In this document: piece after piece, positions 1 to 10,100 of the stretch
Numbering within the stretch: position 1 is the stretch's first letter
How the letters are laid out: the number at the start of each line of letters is the position of its first letter
NCBI GenBank assembly: GCA_028695145.1
Contig: JAQVJP010000006.1
Location: 1-47,797 of the forward strand
DNA length: 47,797 bases
Reading direction: 5' to 3'
DNA from: Eubacteriales bacterium
Lineage (GTDB): Bacteria > Bacillota > Clostridia > Saccharofermentanales > UBA5734
Notes under the pieces: model-generated
What the model saw: only the letters and a program-made list of their open reading frames with translations
Databases searched by the model: none
Told to the model about the DNA's origin: nothing
Made by a program: the position numbers and the translations under genes

Positions 1-66
1 ATCAGACCATTTAAACTTTTTCTGCTCGCTGGTAAACCCGCAAATGCTACACACTAACTTATTCAT
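1..66 (-). CDS. Partial cysteine-pair (zinc-ribbon/rubredoxin-like) protein, N-terminus only
   Basis: Only the first 22 codons lie in the window, reading leftwards from an ATG at 66. The visible start MNKLVCSICGFTSEQKKFKW carries a Cys-x2-Cys-Gly pair, as at the beginning of zinc-ribbon or rubredoxin-like domains. A well-spaced promoter lies directly upstream at 90-118, which supports a real gene start, although no strong ribosome site is seen before the ATG. The function cannot be judged from this fragment. It is divergent from the fructokinase gene. Confidence 0.5.
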   Translation of the reverse strand, partial: MNKLVCSICGFTSEQKKFKWSD

Positions 67-89
67 AGCAATTATCTATTTATACGTAT

Positions 90-118
90 ATAATATATCT
101 GCTCTATGTTAAAGTCAA
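90..118 (-). promoter_or_regulatory. Sigma-A-type promoter of the leftward partial gene
   Basis: On the minus strand a -35 box TTGACT (118-113) and a -10 box TATTAT (95-90) are separated by exactly 17 bases. Transcription would begin near 83 and run into the gene starting at 66. A plus-strand TATAAT at 89-94 overlaps the same AT-rich core, but its -35 match is weak. Confidence 0.65.
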
Positions 119-137
119 CCCAAAGAAAAGTGGCTTT

Positions 138-245
138 CATCCCATAGGCAAGCCTATGGGTTTTCGCCAAGAATTAATAACACCGGATATTCACTTAAGG
201 CCGTTGTCTGTGATAAGATAATAACAGACAACGGCTTATTTTATG
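138..245 (+). promoter_or_regulatory. Two hairpins in the leader region of the fructokinase gene
   Basis: Two perfect inverted repeats stand between the divergent genes. The first is CCCATAGGC-AA-GCCTATGGG, about 140-159, followed by TTTT. The second has a 12-bp stem (200-211 with 224-235) and a 12-base loop, followed by TTATTTTAT at 237-245. Both look like intrinsic terminators on the plus strand, yet no plus-strand gene precedes them in the window. They may attenuate a leader transcript reaching the fructokinase start at 280, or end a short upstream RNA. Confidence 0.45.
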
Positions 246-279
246 AGTTCGCAATGAATTGATGAAAAGAGGTACTGCC

Positions 280-1266
280 ATGATTGATGTTACGGCAATA
301 GGTGAGCTCCTGATTGATTTTACTCCAGCAGGTCATTCTGCTCAGAATAATCCGATTTTTGAACAAAATCCAGGTGGAGCGCCCGCTAATGTACTTGCTT
401 GTCTTAGCAAGCTCGGACGCAAAACCGCGTTTATTGGCAAGGTAGGTGCCGACCAGTTTGGTGTTGCGCTTAAACAGACGCTTCAGCAAGTAGGTGTGTC
501 TACAGACGGGCTGGTAATTGGTGAGGATTGTCACACAACCTTAGCTTTTGTCCACCTGAGCGAGACCGGCGATAGATCGTTTTCCTTCTATCGTGATCCT
601 GGAGCGGATCTGCTGCTTGCGCCGGAAGAAGTTAATCGTCAGGTGATAGATGATTGCAAAGTATTCCATTTTGGTTCAGTTTCCATGACCGGCGAGCCTT
701 CACGTTCTGCGACACTCAGCGCGGTGAAATATGCCAGGGAGCAGGGTAAAATAATATCTTACGATCCTAATCTGCGAATCAAGCTCTGGAAGTCTGAAGA
801 AGAGGCGAAGGAAGTTATCCTCAGTGCCATGCCTCTGACTGATATAGTAAAAATCTCTGAAGAAGAGCTGTATTTCCTGACTGGTGAGAAGGATCTGCAG
901 CGTGGCAGCCATCTGTTGCAGGAGACCTATGATATCAAACTTGTTTTGATTACTCTGGGTCCTGACGGTGCGTATGCCGGCAACAGCAGCGCTCAGGCTA
1001 TAAGTCCGGCATATGCTGTTAAAACTGTTGACACAACCGGAGCAGGTGATTCTTTTGCCGGTGGCTTCCTGTATTGTCTGATTAACTCTGGCAAAGTTCC
1101 GGAACAGCTTACAGAGACAGATTTGAAGGAGTTTCTGGCCTTCGGCAATGCGGTCGGTTCTTTGACGACAATGAACAAAGGGGCTATTCCTGCCTTGCCG
1201 ACCTTGGATCAGGTGCGTGAATGTCAGAAATCTGTTCCGTTTGAAAAAAGCAGACATCAGCTGTAG
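280..1266 (+). CDS. scrK: Fructokinase, PfkB/ribokinase family
   Basis: A cytoplasmic sugar kinase of 328 aa, normal length for the PfkB family, likely converting fructose to fructose-6-phosphate with ATP. Family signatures are ELLIDF near the N-terminus, the substrate-binding GGAPANV, GKVGADQFG, and the C-terminal signature DTTGAGDSFAGGF with the catalytic Asp at about residue 257. I chose the ATG at 280 because AAAGAGG (266-272) sits seven bases before it; a TTG at 259 would extend the frame without a ribosome site. The exact sugar is inferred, since 2-keto-3-deoxygluconate kinases and other PfkB members share these motifs. No sugar transporter is adjacent. Confidence 0.85.
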   Translation: MIDVTAIGELLIDFTPAGHSAQNNPIFEQNPGGAPANVLACLSKLGRKTAFIGKVGADQFGVALKQTLQQVGVSTDGLVIGEDCHTTLAFVHLSETGDRSFSFYRDPGADLLLAPEEVNRQVIDDCKVFHFGSVSMTGEPSRSATLSAVKYAREQGKIISYDPNLRIKLWKSEEEAKEVILSAMPLTDIVKISEEELYFLTGEKDLQRGSHLLQETYDIKLVLITLGPDGAYAGNSSAQAISPAYAVKTVDTTGAGDSFAGGFLYCLINSGKVPEQLTETDLKEFLAFGNAVGSLTTMNKGAIPALPTLDQVRECQKSVPFEKSRHQL

Positions 1267-1339
1267 AATAAAAGGGTTGAGTCTGTGAATGTTTGTACAC
1301 AGACGTATGGCTGATTTTTTCTCGGAAGGGATAGACCTG

Positions 1340-2239
1340 ATGCATTATATTGTTTTTGACCTTGAATGGAACATAGCAGGCAGAGCCAACAGAGTTTCCG
1401 CTGAGGATCTCAAGGCTCTGCCATTTGAAATTATTGAAATTGGCGCGGTTAAACTTGATGAATCATTTAATATGATCAGTAAATTCAATGTTACCGTTAA
1501 ACCGAAGCTATATCCGATACTCTCGGGACATGTAGCAGCGGTGACTCGCAGGATCCAACAGAGTTTGAAGTTTGGCATATCCTTCGTCGACGCGGCCAGG
1601 GATTTTCTTAAATGGTGCGGAGATGATTTCATGTTCTGTACCTGGAGTGAGAGCGATACAGGTGTTCTGAAACAGAATCTTGCTTATTACGGGTTCCCGG
1701 ACAAGTTGAACGCGCTCTGTCTTGATGTGCAGTATCTCTTCGATCAGGTGATTGAAAAAGCCGGTATTCAGCGCAGTGTTGAGTACGCACTTGATTTTCT
1801 CTCAATTGATAAGTCGAGGCCTTTTCACCAGGCTGTACAGGATGCCTGGTATACCGGTGATATTCTTCGTGCGATCGTGGATCTTATTAACAATGATGCG
1901 ACAGCAGATGGTAGTAAGATTAATATAGTTGATTACGCCTATGATCCTGATTTGAACCGTTCTTATCAGCAAACGCTTGAAGTACAGGAGAGTGTAGCTC
2001 ATCTCTTGCAGCATCTTCTGTCTGTTAAGCTTGTATGCCCGGCATGTGGCAAGGAACTTGAACGTGTCGATGATTGGTCACGAAAAGGTAATCGTATGAA
2101 CGCGTCTTTTGTTTGTCCGGAACACGGTAGTGTTAGTGGTCGTACTAAGATGCGTATCAGACCACGCGAGGCCAAGGAGAATGTCAGTGCCTATTTGACT
2201 GTCAAACTCGACCGTAATAAGCCGTTGATCGAGGCTTAA
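1340..2239 (+). CDS. DEDDh 3'-5' exonuclease (KapD/ERI-1-like) with C-terminal Cys cluster
   Basis: A 299-aa protein beginning MHYIVFDLEWN. FDLEWN gives the first acidic pair (D-x-E) of the DEDD exonuclease fold, EIIEIGAVKLD follows as in ERI-1/KapD relatives, the middle Asp lies near TWSESDTGVLKQNL, and HQAVQDAWYTGDI supplies the DEDDh His and last Asp. It probably trims RNA or DNA 3' ends in the cytoplasm. The C-terminal part has CPACGKE and, further on, CPEHG, suggesting a small metal-binding addition. The start at 1340 follows GGAAGGG at 1324-1330; the longer frame from 1289 lacks support. It lies 73 bases after the kinase and may be co-transcribed with it. Confidence 0.8.
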   Translation: MHYIVFDLEWNIAGRANRVSAEDLKALPFEIIEIGAVKLDESFNMISKFNVTVKPKLYPILSGHVAAVTRRIQQSLKFGISFVDAARDFLKWCGDDFMFCTWSESDTGVLKQNLAYYGFPDKLNALCLDVQYLFDQVIEKAGIQRSVEYALDFLSIDKSRPFHQAVQDAWYTGDILRAIVDLINNDATADGSKINIVDYAYDPDLNRSYQQTLEVQESVAHLLQHLLSVKLVCPACGKELERVDDWSRKGNRMNASFVCPEHGSVSGRTKMRIRPREAKENVSAYLTVKLDRNKPLIEA

Positions 2240-2308
2240 GCTTAGATTATCCTGATGACAACGGCTCTATCCGGTGCGTTCTTGTTTTTGTTTTTATAAA
2301 TTCTTAAA

Positions 2309-3349
2309 TCACTTGCTCTTATCTGAATTGTTTGGCTCTGTTGGTATTTGAGTCTGCTGTACGGGTGCCTGCTGTTGTTGCGGAAACTGTTGCTGCGTTT
2401 GGATTGCCTGAACGCGCCGCTGCTTTTTCTTGCGGCTGCGTCTGATCAGGATTATTGCTATGATAATCACGGGGATCCAGAGCGGCGCACCGGCTACAAG
2501 GATTATCAACAGCCATTGACCTGTTCCTGCCAGAATATTTACAATGGTTTTCAGTCCTGAAGTCATGAGGTACGACATGTCGTCTAAGCTCAGCGCACTC
2601 CAATCTACTTCTTTGCGAATTAGTACAGGATCATTTTCTTGCCGGATTAAGAGATCAAGAGTTGACTCGGCAAGTTGACTATCCCAGAGTCTGAGCCTGC
2701 CTTTTAGTGATTCTATTTCCATAGTCAGACTGTTAATCTGATTCTGAACCATCATGGCCTCTTCTATATTCCGACTGTCATCGAGATATTCATAATACTT
2801 GTCCAGCGATTTTTCCATGCTCTCAAGTCTGATCTCGGTATCATAATAACTCTCGGTAATATCTGATGTGCTGATATTAAGATTGACCAGGTCGCCGGTT
2901 CCTCTGATAAAATCAATTAGACTGTCCAGATGCTCGGGAGGCAGTTTGATTGATGCTTTTATAACTGTGTAATCATTCTCTTCATATTGTTCTCTTGACA
3001 GTTCATAGCCTCCGTCTGCCTGAGCCTGCGCCAGTATCGATTCATAGGTCTGTGTGACATTAATTGTGGTCATATCTATCTGAGCGTTACGGATGATTTT
3101 GCGTTCTGCTGTCTCATCTTCATTTATTGCTTCATTTGACAGATTACCGGAACCATGTTCAACAGACATAACAGTTGTTTCATAAGCCATGTCTTCATCT
3201 TGTGCCGGTGCGCTATATCCATCGTTACCGATGTTCTTATCACTTGAAGCGGCACACGCGGTTGAAGTAATAGACAGTAACAGGATAATTAGAATGATAA
3301 GACTGTTTCTTGCCGAAAATTCGGTGCGATGTTTCGTGCGGATTATCAT
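2309..3349 (-). CDS. DUF4349 membrane-anchored lipoprotein-like protein
   Basis: A 346-aa envelope protein read leftwards. It has a basic N-terminus, a hydrophobic stretch (about residues 13-30) and a weak lipobox ending STAC. The central region around MEKSLDKYYEYL, IEEAMMVQNQINSL and IESLKGRLRL is a charged alpha-helical coiled coil typical of DUF4349. Near the C-terminus a transmembrane helix of about 30 residues is followed by a basic run (RRSRKKKQRR) and a Gln/Pro-rich cytoplasmic tail. The start at 3349 follows a strong AAGGAGG about eight bases away; a start at 3400 would place basic residues before the signal. The biochemical function of the family is unknown. It is convergent with the exonuclease and divergent from apt. 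Confidence 0.8.
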   Translation of the reverse strand: MIIRTKHRTEFSARNSLIILIILLLSITSTACAASSDKNIGNDGYSAPAQDEDMAYETTVMSVEHGSGNLSNEAINEDETAERKIIRNAQIDMTTINVTQTYESILAQAQADGGYELSREQYEENDYTVIKASIKLPPEHLDSLIDFIRGTGDLVNLNISTSDITESYYDTEIRLESMEKSLDKYYEYLDDSRNIEEAMMVQNQINSLTMEIESLKGRLRLWDSQLAESTLDLLIRQENDPVLIRKEVDWSALSLDDMSYLMTSGLKTIVNILAGTGQWLLIILVAGAPLWIPVIIIAIILIRRSRKKKQRRVQAIQTQQQFPQQQQAPVQQTQIPTEPNNSDKSK

Positions 3350-3414
3350 AATGACCCCCTCCTTGTTAATATGAATGGTTTTTCCCTTCTTTAATTTCAT
3401 TCTATCACTAACTC

Positions 3415-3443
3415 TGTTAAGATCAGTAAAATATCTGTATAAT
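3415..3443 (+). promoter_or_regulatory. Likely apt promoter
   Basis: A perfect -10 box TATAAT lies at 3438-3443, 44 bases before the apt start. The -35 region is poor (TGTTAA or TTAAGA near 3415-3422), so only the -10 is convincing. Confidence 0.45.
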
Positions 3444-3487
3444 AACTTAGGTCATATACTTTCATATTAAGACTGGAGGCTCAATCA

Positions 3488-4000
3488 ATGGATCTGGCTG
3501 CTGAATTAAGACATATACCGGATTTCCCGAAGGAAGGTATAGATTTTATTGATATCACTACTGTGCTTAAGGACAAAGAGCTATTTCGTGAGACTATCGA
3601 TCAGATGGCTGCTCTCGTTGAAGATCTTGATTTTGATCTGATAATAGGTTCTGAGTCGCGTGGTTTTATTTTAGGTGCACCGCTGGCTTATGCTACAGGC
3701 AGAGGTTTCGCTCCTGTGCGTAAGAAGGGTAAACTGCCTTTTAGAACAGTTCAGGCTACTTATAGTCTGGAATATGGTAGTGATACGCTTGAAATGCATA
3801 TAGATGCTGTACAGCCTGGTCAGAAAGTTCTCGTTGTAGACGATCTATTGGCTACAGGTGGAACCGCGCTGGCTAATTGTCAGATGGTAGAAGCACTTGG
3901 CGGCGAGGTGGCCGGTGTACTATTCTTCATCGAATTGACTGATCTCAAAGGTAAGGATAAATTATCACGTTATCAATTGAGGTCTCTGGTTAAAATCTGA
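3488..4000 (+). CDS. apt: Adenine phosphoribosyltransferase
   Basis: A 170-aa purine salvage enzyme that joins adenine and PRPP to give AMP in the cytoplasm; the length is normal for bacterial APRT. It opens with the family-typical IPDFPKEGIDFIDITTVLKD and carries IIGSESRGFILGAPLAY. The PRPP-binding loop VLVVDDLLATGGTA is at about residues 114-127. GGAGG at 3475-3479 stands eight bases before the ATG. In many Firmicutes apt is followed by relA; here it is followed by a glucan synthase, so that linkage is absent. Confidence 0.95.
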   Translation: MDLAAELRHIPDFPKEGIDFIDITTVLKDKELFRETIDQMAALVEDLDFDLIIGSESRGFILGAPLAYATGRGFAPVRKKGKLPFRTVQATYSLEYGSDTLEMHIDAVQPGQKVLVVDDLLATGGTALANCQMVEALGGEVAGVLFFIELTDLKGKDKLSRYQLRSLVKI

Positions 4001-4064
4001 TAGTAGTAAATATTTTTTCTCTTTTTTAGATAAGCACACGTACTTGATATTATCTCGTTTAAAC

Positions 4065-4116
4065 ATAATCGTAGCGCCTGTTTGTTGACAAGTGTCATGA
4101 CAGGTACTACGATTAT
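4065..4116. promoter_or_regulatory. Long interrupted palindrome with an embedded promoter
   Basis: Arms ATAATCGTAG (4065-4074) and CTACGATTAT (4107-4116) pair over ten bases. Inside are CCTGT/ACAGG and TGACA/TGTCA arms around a two-base centre. A -35 box TTGACA (4085-4090) lies near the dyad centre, and 17 bases on a -10-like TACGAT (4108-4113) falls in the right arm. No T-run follows, so an operator overlapping the promoter of the glucan synthase gene fits better than a terminator. Confidence 0.55.
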
Positions 4117-4199
4117 ATTGTATTTCGAAAAAATATTTGTTAAAAACATGTTGAACAGCTGATGCTGCTCGTCTATTTTCAGGAAGGTGGCGGCTGACA

Positions 4200-7100
4200 G
4201 TGGTTTCGGGTCGCATAATTGATAAGAGTTCTGTTAGAGGCGCTGCTATGATACGACAGGCAGCAGCTGTGCATACTGAGGTCGCAAGTGGCGGATTTGC
4301 ATACACAATGAATCATTATCTACATGTGTACCATCTACTTAATAGATGCCGACGTGAACTCGCGTCGGCTTCGCCTGAACTGATTTCTCTGATTCCGGCA
4401 ACTGTCTGGTTGTTTGACAATTACCATCTTATGTATCATCAGCTCAAGGATGTCAGACCTGTGCTACTGTCACGTTCTGCGCATTCGTTGCCTTGTATCA
4501 AAACAAATTCAAATCATGAATCTGGTCTGAAGCCCCGAATTGCCGCTCTGGCTCAAACCCTGCTTGAAGCCTCTGATTGTAATATTGATGAAGACGCGCT
4601 TCCTGATCAACTGAATATTTATCAGGATGTGACCGTCCTGACTTCGCAGGAATTATGGCTGCTCCATGCCTGGATCAGGATGATTGTGCTGATTAGACTT
4701 ACAGAAAAAATAGAAATTCTTCTCAGGTGGCTGGATATAAAGCAGCAGGTCGAGAACCTGGTAGATGATCTTGAACAGATTGATGGTCTGGACGCATCTG
4801 AATTGGTGTCGAGACTTATCGCTCGTAAATCCTGGCTTGATAATCGCAGCGAAAATGTTTGGAAAGCGCAGCTGATTCTCAAACTTCGTCGCAACAATCT
4901 ATTTGATGACGCGATTATGCCTCTTTTGAATGGATATGATGATATCGAGAATAATGCTGATTCCGAGTCTGGTATTTCGGCTGCGCAGATTATAGCAGCA
5001 GAAGAAGAGGCTCAGTCAGTTATCGAACGCGAAGTCTCATCGTTAATTATTAGTCTGAAAACACTCTCGATGATGAATTGGGTCATTTTTTTCGAGCAAA
5101 CCTCCCAGCTGGAAGCTATTCTTCGCCGGGATCCGGCAGGTATTTACGCTCTGATGGATCAAGAGAGTCGTGACTATTATCGGCGTTTTGTCACAAAATT
5201 TGCTGCGCGCTCTGGCTGTGATGAATGTCAATTCGCAGAAAAACTACATAAGTTCTGCATCGATAGTGCTTCTTCCGGAAGTACTGCTGATGAACCGATT
5301 CATAATGGGACTGCTCTTCTTGGCTGGCTGGCGTCTGCTTTTGCCAGCTCAATTGGCGTCAAGAGGGCTCCGGGACACCACAGCGGTTTAACTCGTCTGG
5401 CATATGCGGTGTCGTGTATTTCTGCAAGTGTTCTTTCTGTTTGCCTGTTTACCTTGCTAACACTGAATGCTGTCAGTGACTGGCGTGTGCTTCTGATCAT
5501 AGTACCTGCTATTTCTCCGCTGGTTGGCGGTGGACTTGCTGCGGTCAACATGCTGTTCAGCAGACTGGTTAAGCCTCAGCCGGTTATGAGTATGGACTTC
5601 ATAGCCGGATTACCGGACAGTTCTCGGACCTTCGTGGTTATGCCGGTAATATTTGCGGATGAGCAACAAATCAGAAGTACTGTAAAAATGCTGGAAACAC
5701 ATTATCTTGCCAATTCGCAGAAAAATCTCTACTTCGCGGTGCTTGGCGATTTATCAGATGCGGCTTATCAGGAAAATGAGCAGGATCAGGCCATGTCTCT
5801 TCGGTTGGCTCTGGAGATTGATAAACTGAACAAACGATATCAGAAGTCAATTCCTTTGTTTTACGGCTTCATGCGCCAACGTTGTTGGAATTCCGCAGAA
5901 CATTGCTGGATGGGATGGGAGCGAAAACGCGGGAAATTGGAAGAGTTTAATCAGCTCCTTCGAGGCAAACATCTTGATACTTGGGGCGGTAATTTGCCGG
6001 AAGAACAGTTTCTCCAGTCTTTTTGCTATGTGTTAACTCTTGATGCTGATACAGAGCTGGTACAGGATAGCGCCGCGCATCTTGTTGGTATGATCAGTCA
6101 TCCGCTTAATTATACTGAGCTTGACGCTGAACATCATAAGCTTAAACATGGATACGCGATTTTACAATCAGCTATGAAAAACCGTCTTGGAGCAAGCTCG
6201 GACAGCTTGTTTAGCAAGTTATTTTCCGCGCCTGCCGGCCTCGATCCTTATGCCAGTGTGTCTTCTGATATTTATCAGGATGCTTTTCATGAAGGGATTT
6301 ATGTTGGTAAGGGTATCTACAGTGTAGATGCAATGGAGAACCTTGTATCAGGCAACTTACCGGATAATCATATACTGAGTCATGATCTGCTTGAGAGCTG
6401 TTATGCTCGTTGTGCTTTTGTCAGTAATGTTCAACTCATGGATCGTTGTCCGTCTGGTTTTCTCTCTTATATGAAGCGTGAGCATCGATGGATACGAGGT
6501 GATTGGCAGCTGCTTCCCTGGGTCTTGCGGCGAAACAGTCGACTGAGTGTTCTATCTCGTTGGAAAATCTTCGATAATATCAGAAGGAGTTTAGAATCTC
6601 CTTCCTGTTTGCTTGTCATTGTTGCTATGATTCTACTCAATCCTTATTATCTTGGGCTTGCCCTTGTTCCGGTTGTTTTTGCTCCTACACTGAGATTATC
6701 TCAATATATTATAGGTAATATTTTAAGCCGACTGCTTCACCCGTTTACTCATATGGCCTGGCGTTATTATCTGATAACCGCAATTCGCATGCTGGTGCAG
6801 GAAATCTTTTGTATCGCGGTATTGCCTTATCGAGCATGTAATGCTCTTGACGCTGCCGGCAGAGCATTATACCGTATGATTATAAGTCATCATAATCTTC
6901 TTCAATGGCAGACCGCGGCCGCCGGTGATAGGCGTGATAATATCAATATGGCTGCATACTACCTTAAAATGTGGCCTTGTGCTTCTGCCGGTGTTTTTAT
7001 GTTTGTACCGATGATTTTGTATTTTACATCCGCTATAGCTTATGGAAATGGGATTGTTGTCGCGGCCGGAATCGGTAGTTTGTGGATTTTATCGCCTGCT

Positions 7101-10100
7101 GCTGCCTGTGTTTTGAGTCGTAAACGCAGGGGTGTGCTTGCTTCTGGAACTCTTGATAAACACGAGCGTACACTTCTAATGCGCATTGCCCTTGACAGTT
7201 GGCATTATTATGCTGAACAGGCTGATGAGTCAACCGGCTGGCTGGCTCCGGATAATTGGCAAGAACAGCCAGGACCGCGTCGGTCTGATAAGACTTCTCC
7301 GACTAATATTGGCATGCAGTTAAATTGTGTGCTGGCCGCATATGATTTCGGGTTTACCGGAATGAATCAGACGGTTGAATGGTGTGAGCAGATTATGCAC
7401 ACTGTTATATTGTTGGAAAAATATCGAGGTCATCTTTATAACTGGTATGAGCTCGGCAGCGGTAGCGTTTTACAGCCTGATTATATCTCAACTGTAGATA
7501 GCGGTAATTTGCTGGCGGCGATGATTACACTCAGACAGGGACTTGGCGATCTTAAACAGCAATCTCCGGTCGACGAGAAGAGTTTTCAATGCTTGAAGAT
7601 GATGCTTGAAGAGATATTCGATGATGAGTTCACTATTGAGGCTGAGACTGCCGAACAGTGGAGACGTGTTTTAAAAGAGAGCCTTATTGAAGCGCGTTTG
7701 TTGCCGGTTGAGGATGATGAAGGATTGAAGACTGCTGCCGGCTGGCTGAAATATCATGTGGCCGGCTGGCTGGAGGATATTGATTTGTATCAGTCCGGAC
7801 ATGAGCGTAGTTTGAATATGACGCTTGCTGGTCTGGCTGCCGGTGGCGGCCGTCAGGCTCAGTATCTGATTCAGCGAATTGATCGTTTGCGTCTTATGCT
7901 CGATGAATTAATTGTAGGTATGGATTTCACTTGGCTCTATGATAATTCCCGCCAACTGTTCCGTATTGGCTATAGAGTTGGAGCTGGCGCTGCTGATAAT
8001 GGTTGTTATGATTTGCTTGCTTCTGAAGCGCGTCTGGCAAGTTTCCTGGCCATAGCCGGAAATGATGTTCCTTATGCGCATTGGAAGAGTCTTGGTCGCC
8101 CGCTTACTCTGATTGGTGGTTTGCCTGCTCTTGTTTCGTGGAGTGGCAGTTTGTTCGAATACCTTCTGCCTGATATTTATCTTGATACATCGGCTGACTC
8201 AATCCTTGGTACAAGTTCAAAATCCGCCGTGAAACAACAGATCAGGCATGGACACCGACAGAAAATACCCTGGGGTATATCTGAATCACAATATTACCGT
8301 TTCGATCAAGATGGTAATTATCAGTACAGGGCTTTTGGTGTGGATCGTTTGCGCTTGATGCCCAGCCGCAGCAGGGCACGTGTAACCGCGCCGTACGCGA
8401 CTTTGCTCGCGATGATGGTATCACCTGTTTTGGCCATGATCAATCTGCGCCATTTAATCCGACTGGGAGCTCGTGGCCGTTATGGTTTATATGAAGCTAT
8501 TGATTTTACATCCACTCCAACAGGTTATGATTATAGAATGACCATTGATAGTAAGCCTGAGATCCGCCAGACAGATGATACGAAGAATGGAACCGGATCA
8601 GCAGATGGTCAGGCTTTTGCCATTGTCAGAAGTTTCATGGCACATCATCTTGGTATGGGGCTGTTGTCTCTTGATAATCTGCTGAATGATAACATTATCC
8701 GCCGCAGATTTCATAGTGCCGCCGCTGTTCGCGCAGCTTCGAGCATGCTGGAAGAAACCTTGCCAAGTCCTCTGATCGCGCGGGCTGGCCGACATTTCAC
8801 GTTGAGCCTGGAAGAACAGGAGTTAACAGAAGAGAGTATTTTGCCAAGAAGAGAATTCGAATCGAATATCGATCCTGCTTATCATGTTCTGGCCAATAAC
8901 CGCTATCAGGTCATAATAAACAGTATGGGTGAAGGCTTCAGCCAATGTGACAATATACGCATAAATAATTGGCAGAGTATTAAAACGAGCGGACCACAGG
9001 GGCAATTTATCTATTTGCGTGATCTGAATGATGGCTCTACTTGGTCTGCGACGGCAGAACCTGCTTGCTGTCAGAATGAGAAGAAAATGGCAGATGATGG
9101 GCGTGTTTTATTTGGTGTGGACAAGGCCGAGTTCTCAAGATCTGTCAATGGAATAATGACTAATCTTGAAATCACGGTTGATCCGCAGGAGCCACAGGAA
9201 CTGCGCCGGCTGTTTATTAGTAATCAGAGCAAAATCAGCCGAAGCATTGAGATTACAAGTTATCTTGAACCTGTGCTGACATCAGCAAGAGATTATCGAC
9301 TGCATCCTGCCTTCCATAAGCTGTTTCTTGAAACTGAATACATCGCGGATCGTGGTCTTCTTATCTGTCATCGACGTGTACAGGGAACAGAATCAGAGCA
9401 TTTTGTCGGTCATCAACTGCTGCTGCCGCCTGAAATAGAAGGAATAGAATTTGAAATCGAGAGAATGGCTTTTGTTGGCAGGGATAGGACACTTAGGTGT
9501 CCTGAAGCTCTTAGCGGCGAGCGTCTGCACAGCTGTAGAGCAGGGTTCTCGCCTGACAGTGTTCTCTCACTAAGAACATCACTGCAGCTTGCTCCGGGAA
9601 CAACTGTGATGCTGCTGTTTATAACTGGATATGGCAATTCGCGCAGTGAGCTCATGCGACGTGGGCATTTGTCACGGCAGTCAGGATATGACGCCGGTAT
9701 ATTCTCCAGGGCACTGATACATGCCAGACTTAAACTGCGGTATCTGGGGATCGGCAGCAAGGAGTACAATCAGCTGCTGGCAGCGCTGCCGGCTGCGTAT
9801 GATCCGATTCAGACTGCCCGTAAATCGTCTGAGGATATAAGCAAGCTTGAGCTTGGACAATCAGGACTCTGGCGTTTCGGCATATCAGGTGATTATCCTC
9901 TAATTGTTCTGCAGATTGACGGCTCGCAGGATTTTCAGCTTCTTGACCGTGTGCTTAAACTATATGAGGTCTGGAGCTGTAATCTGGTGCGGGTCGATCT
10001 CGTCATAATATGTGATGAGCCTGCCGGATACCATCAGGAGCTCTTCCATCAGGTAATGGCAGCAACTGAACATCTGCGCTTAAGTATGAATCCACAGGAA

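Noticed and set aside
4065-4116. Reading the palindrome as the apt terminator
   Set aside because: No T-run follows on either strand and a promoter is embedded in it; an operator fits better, though termination is not excluded.
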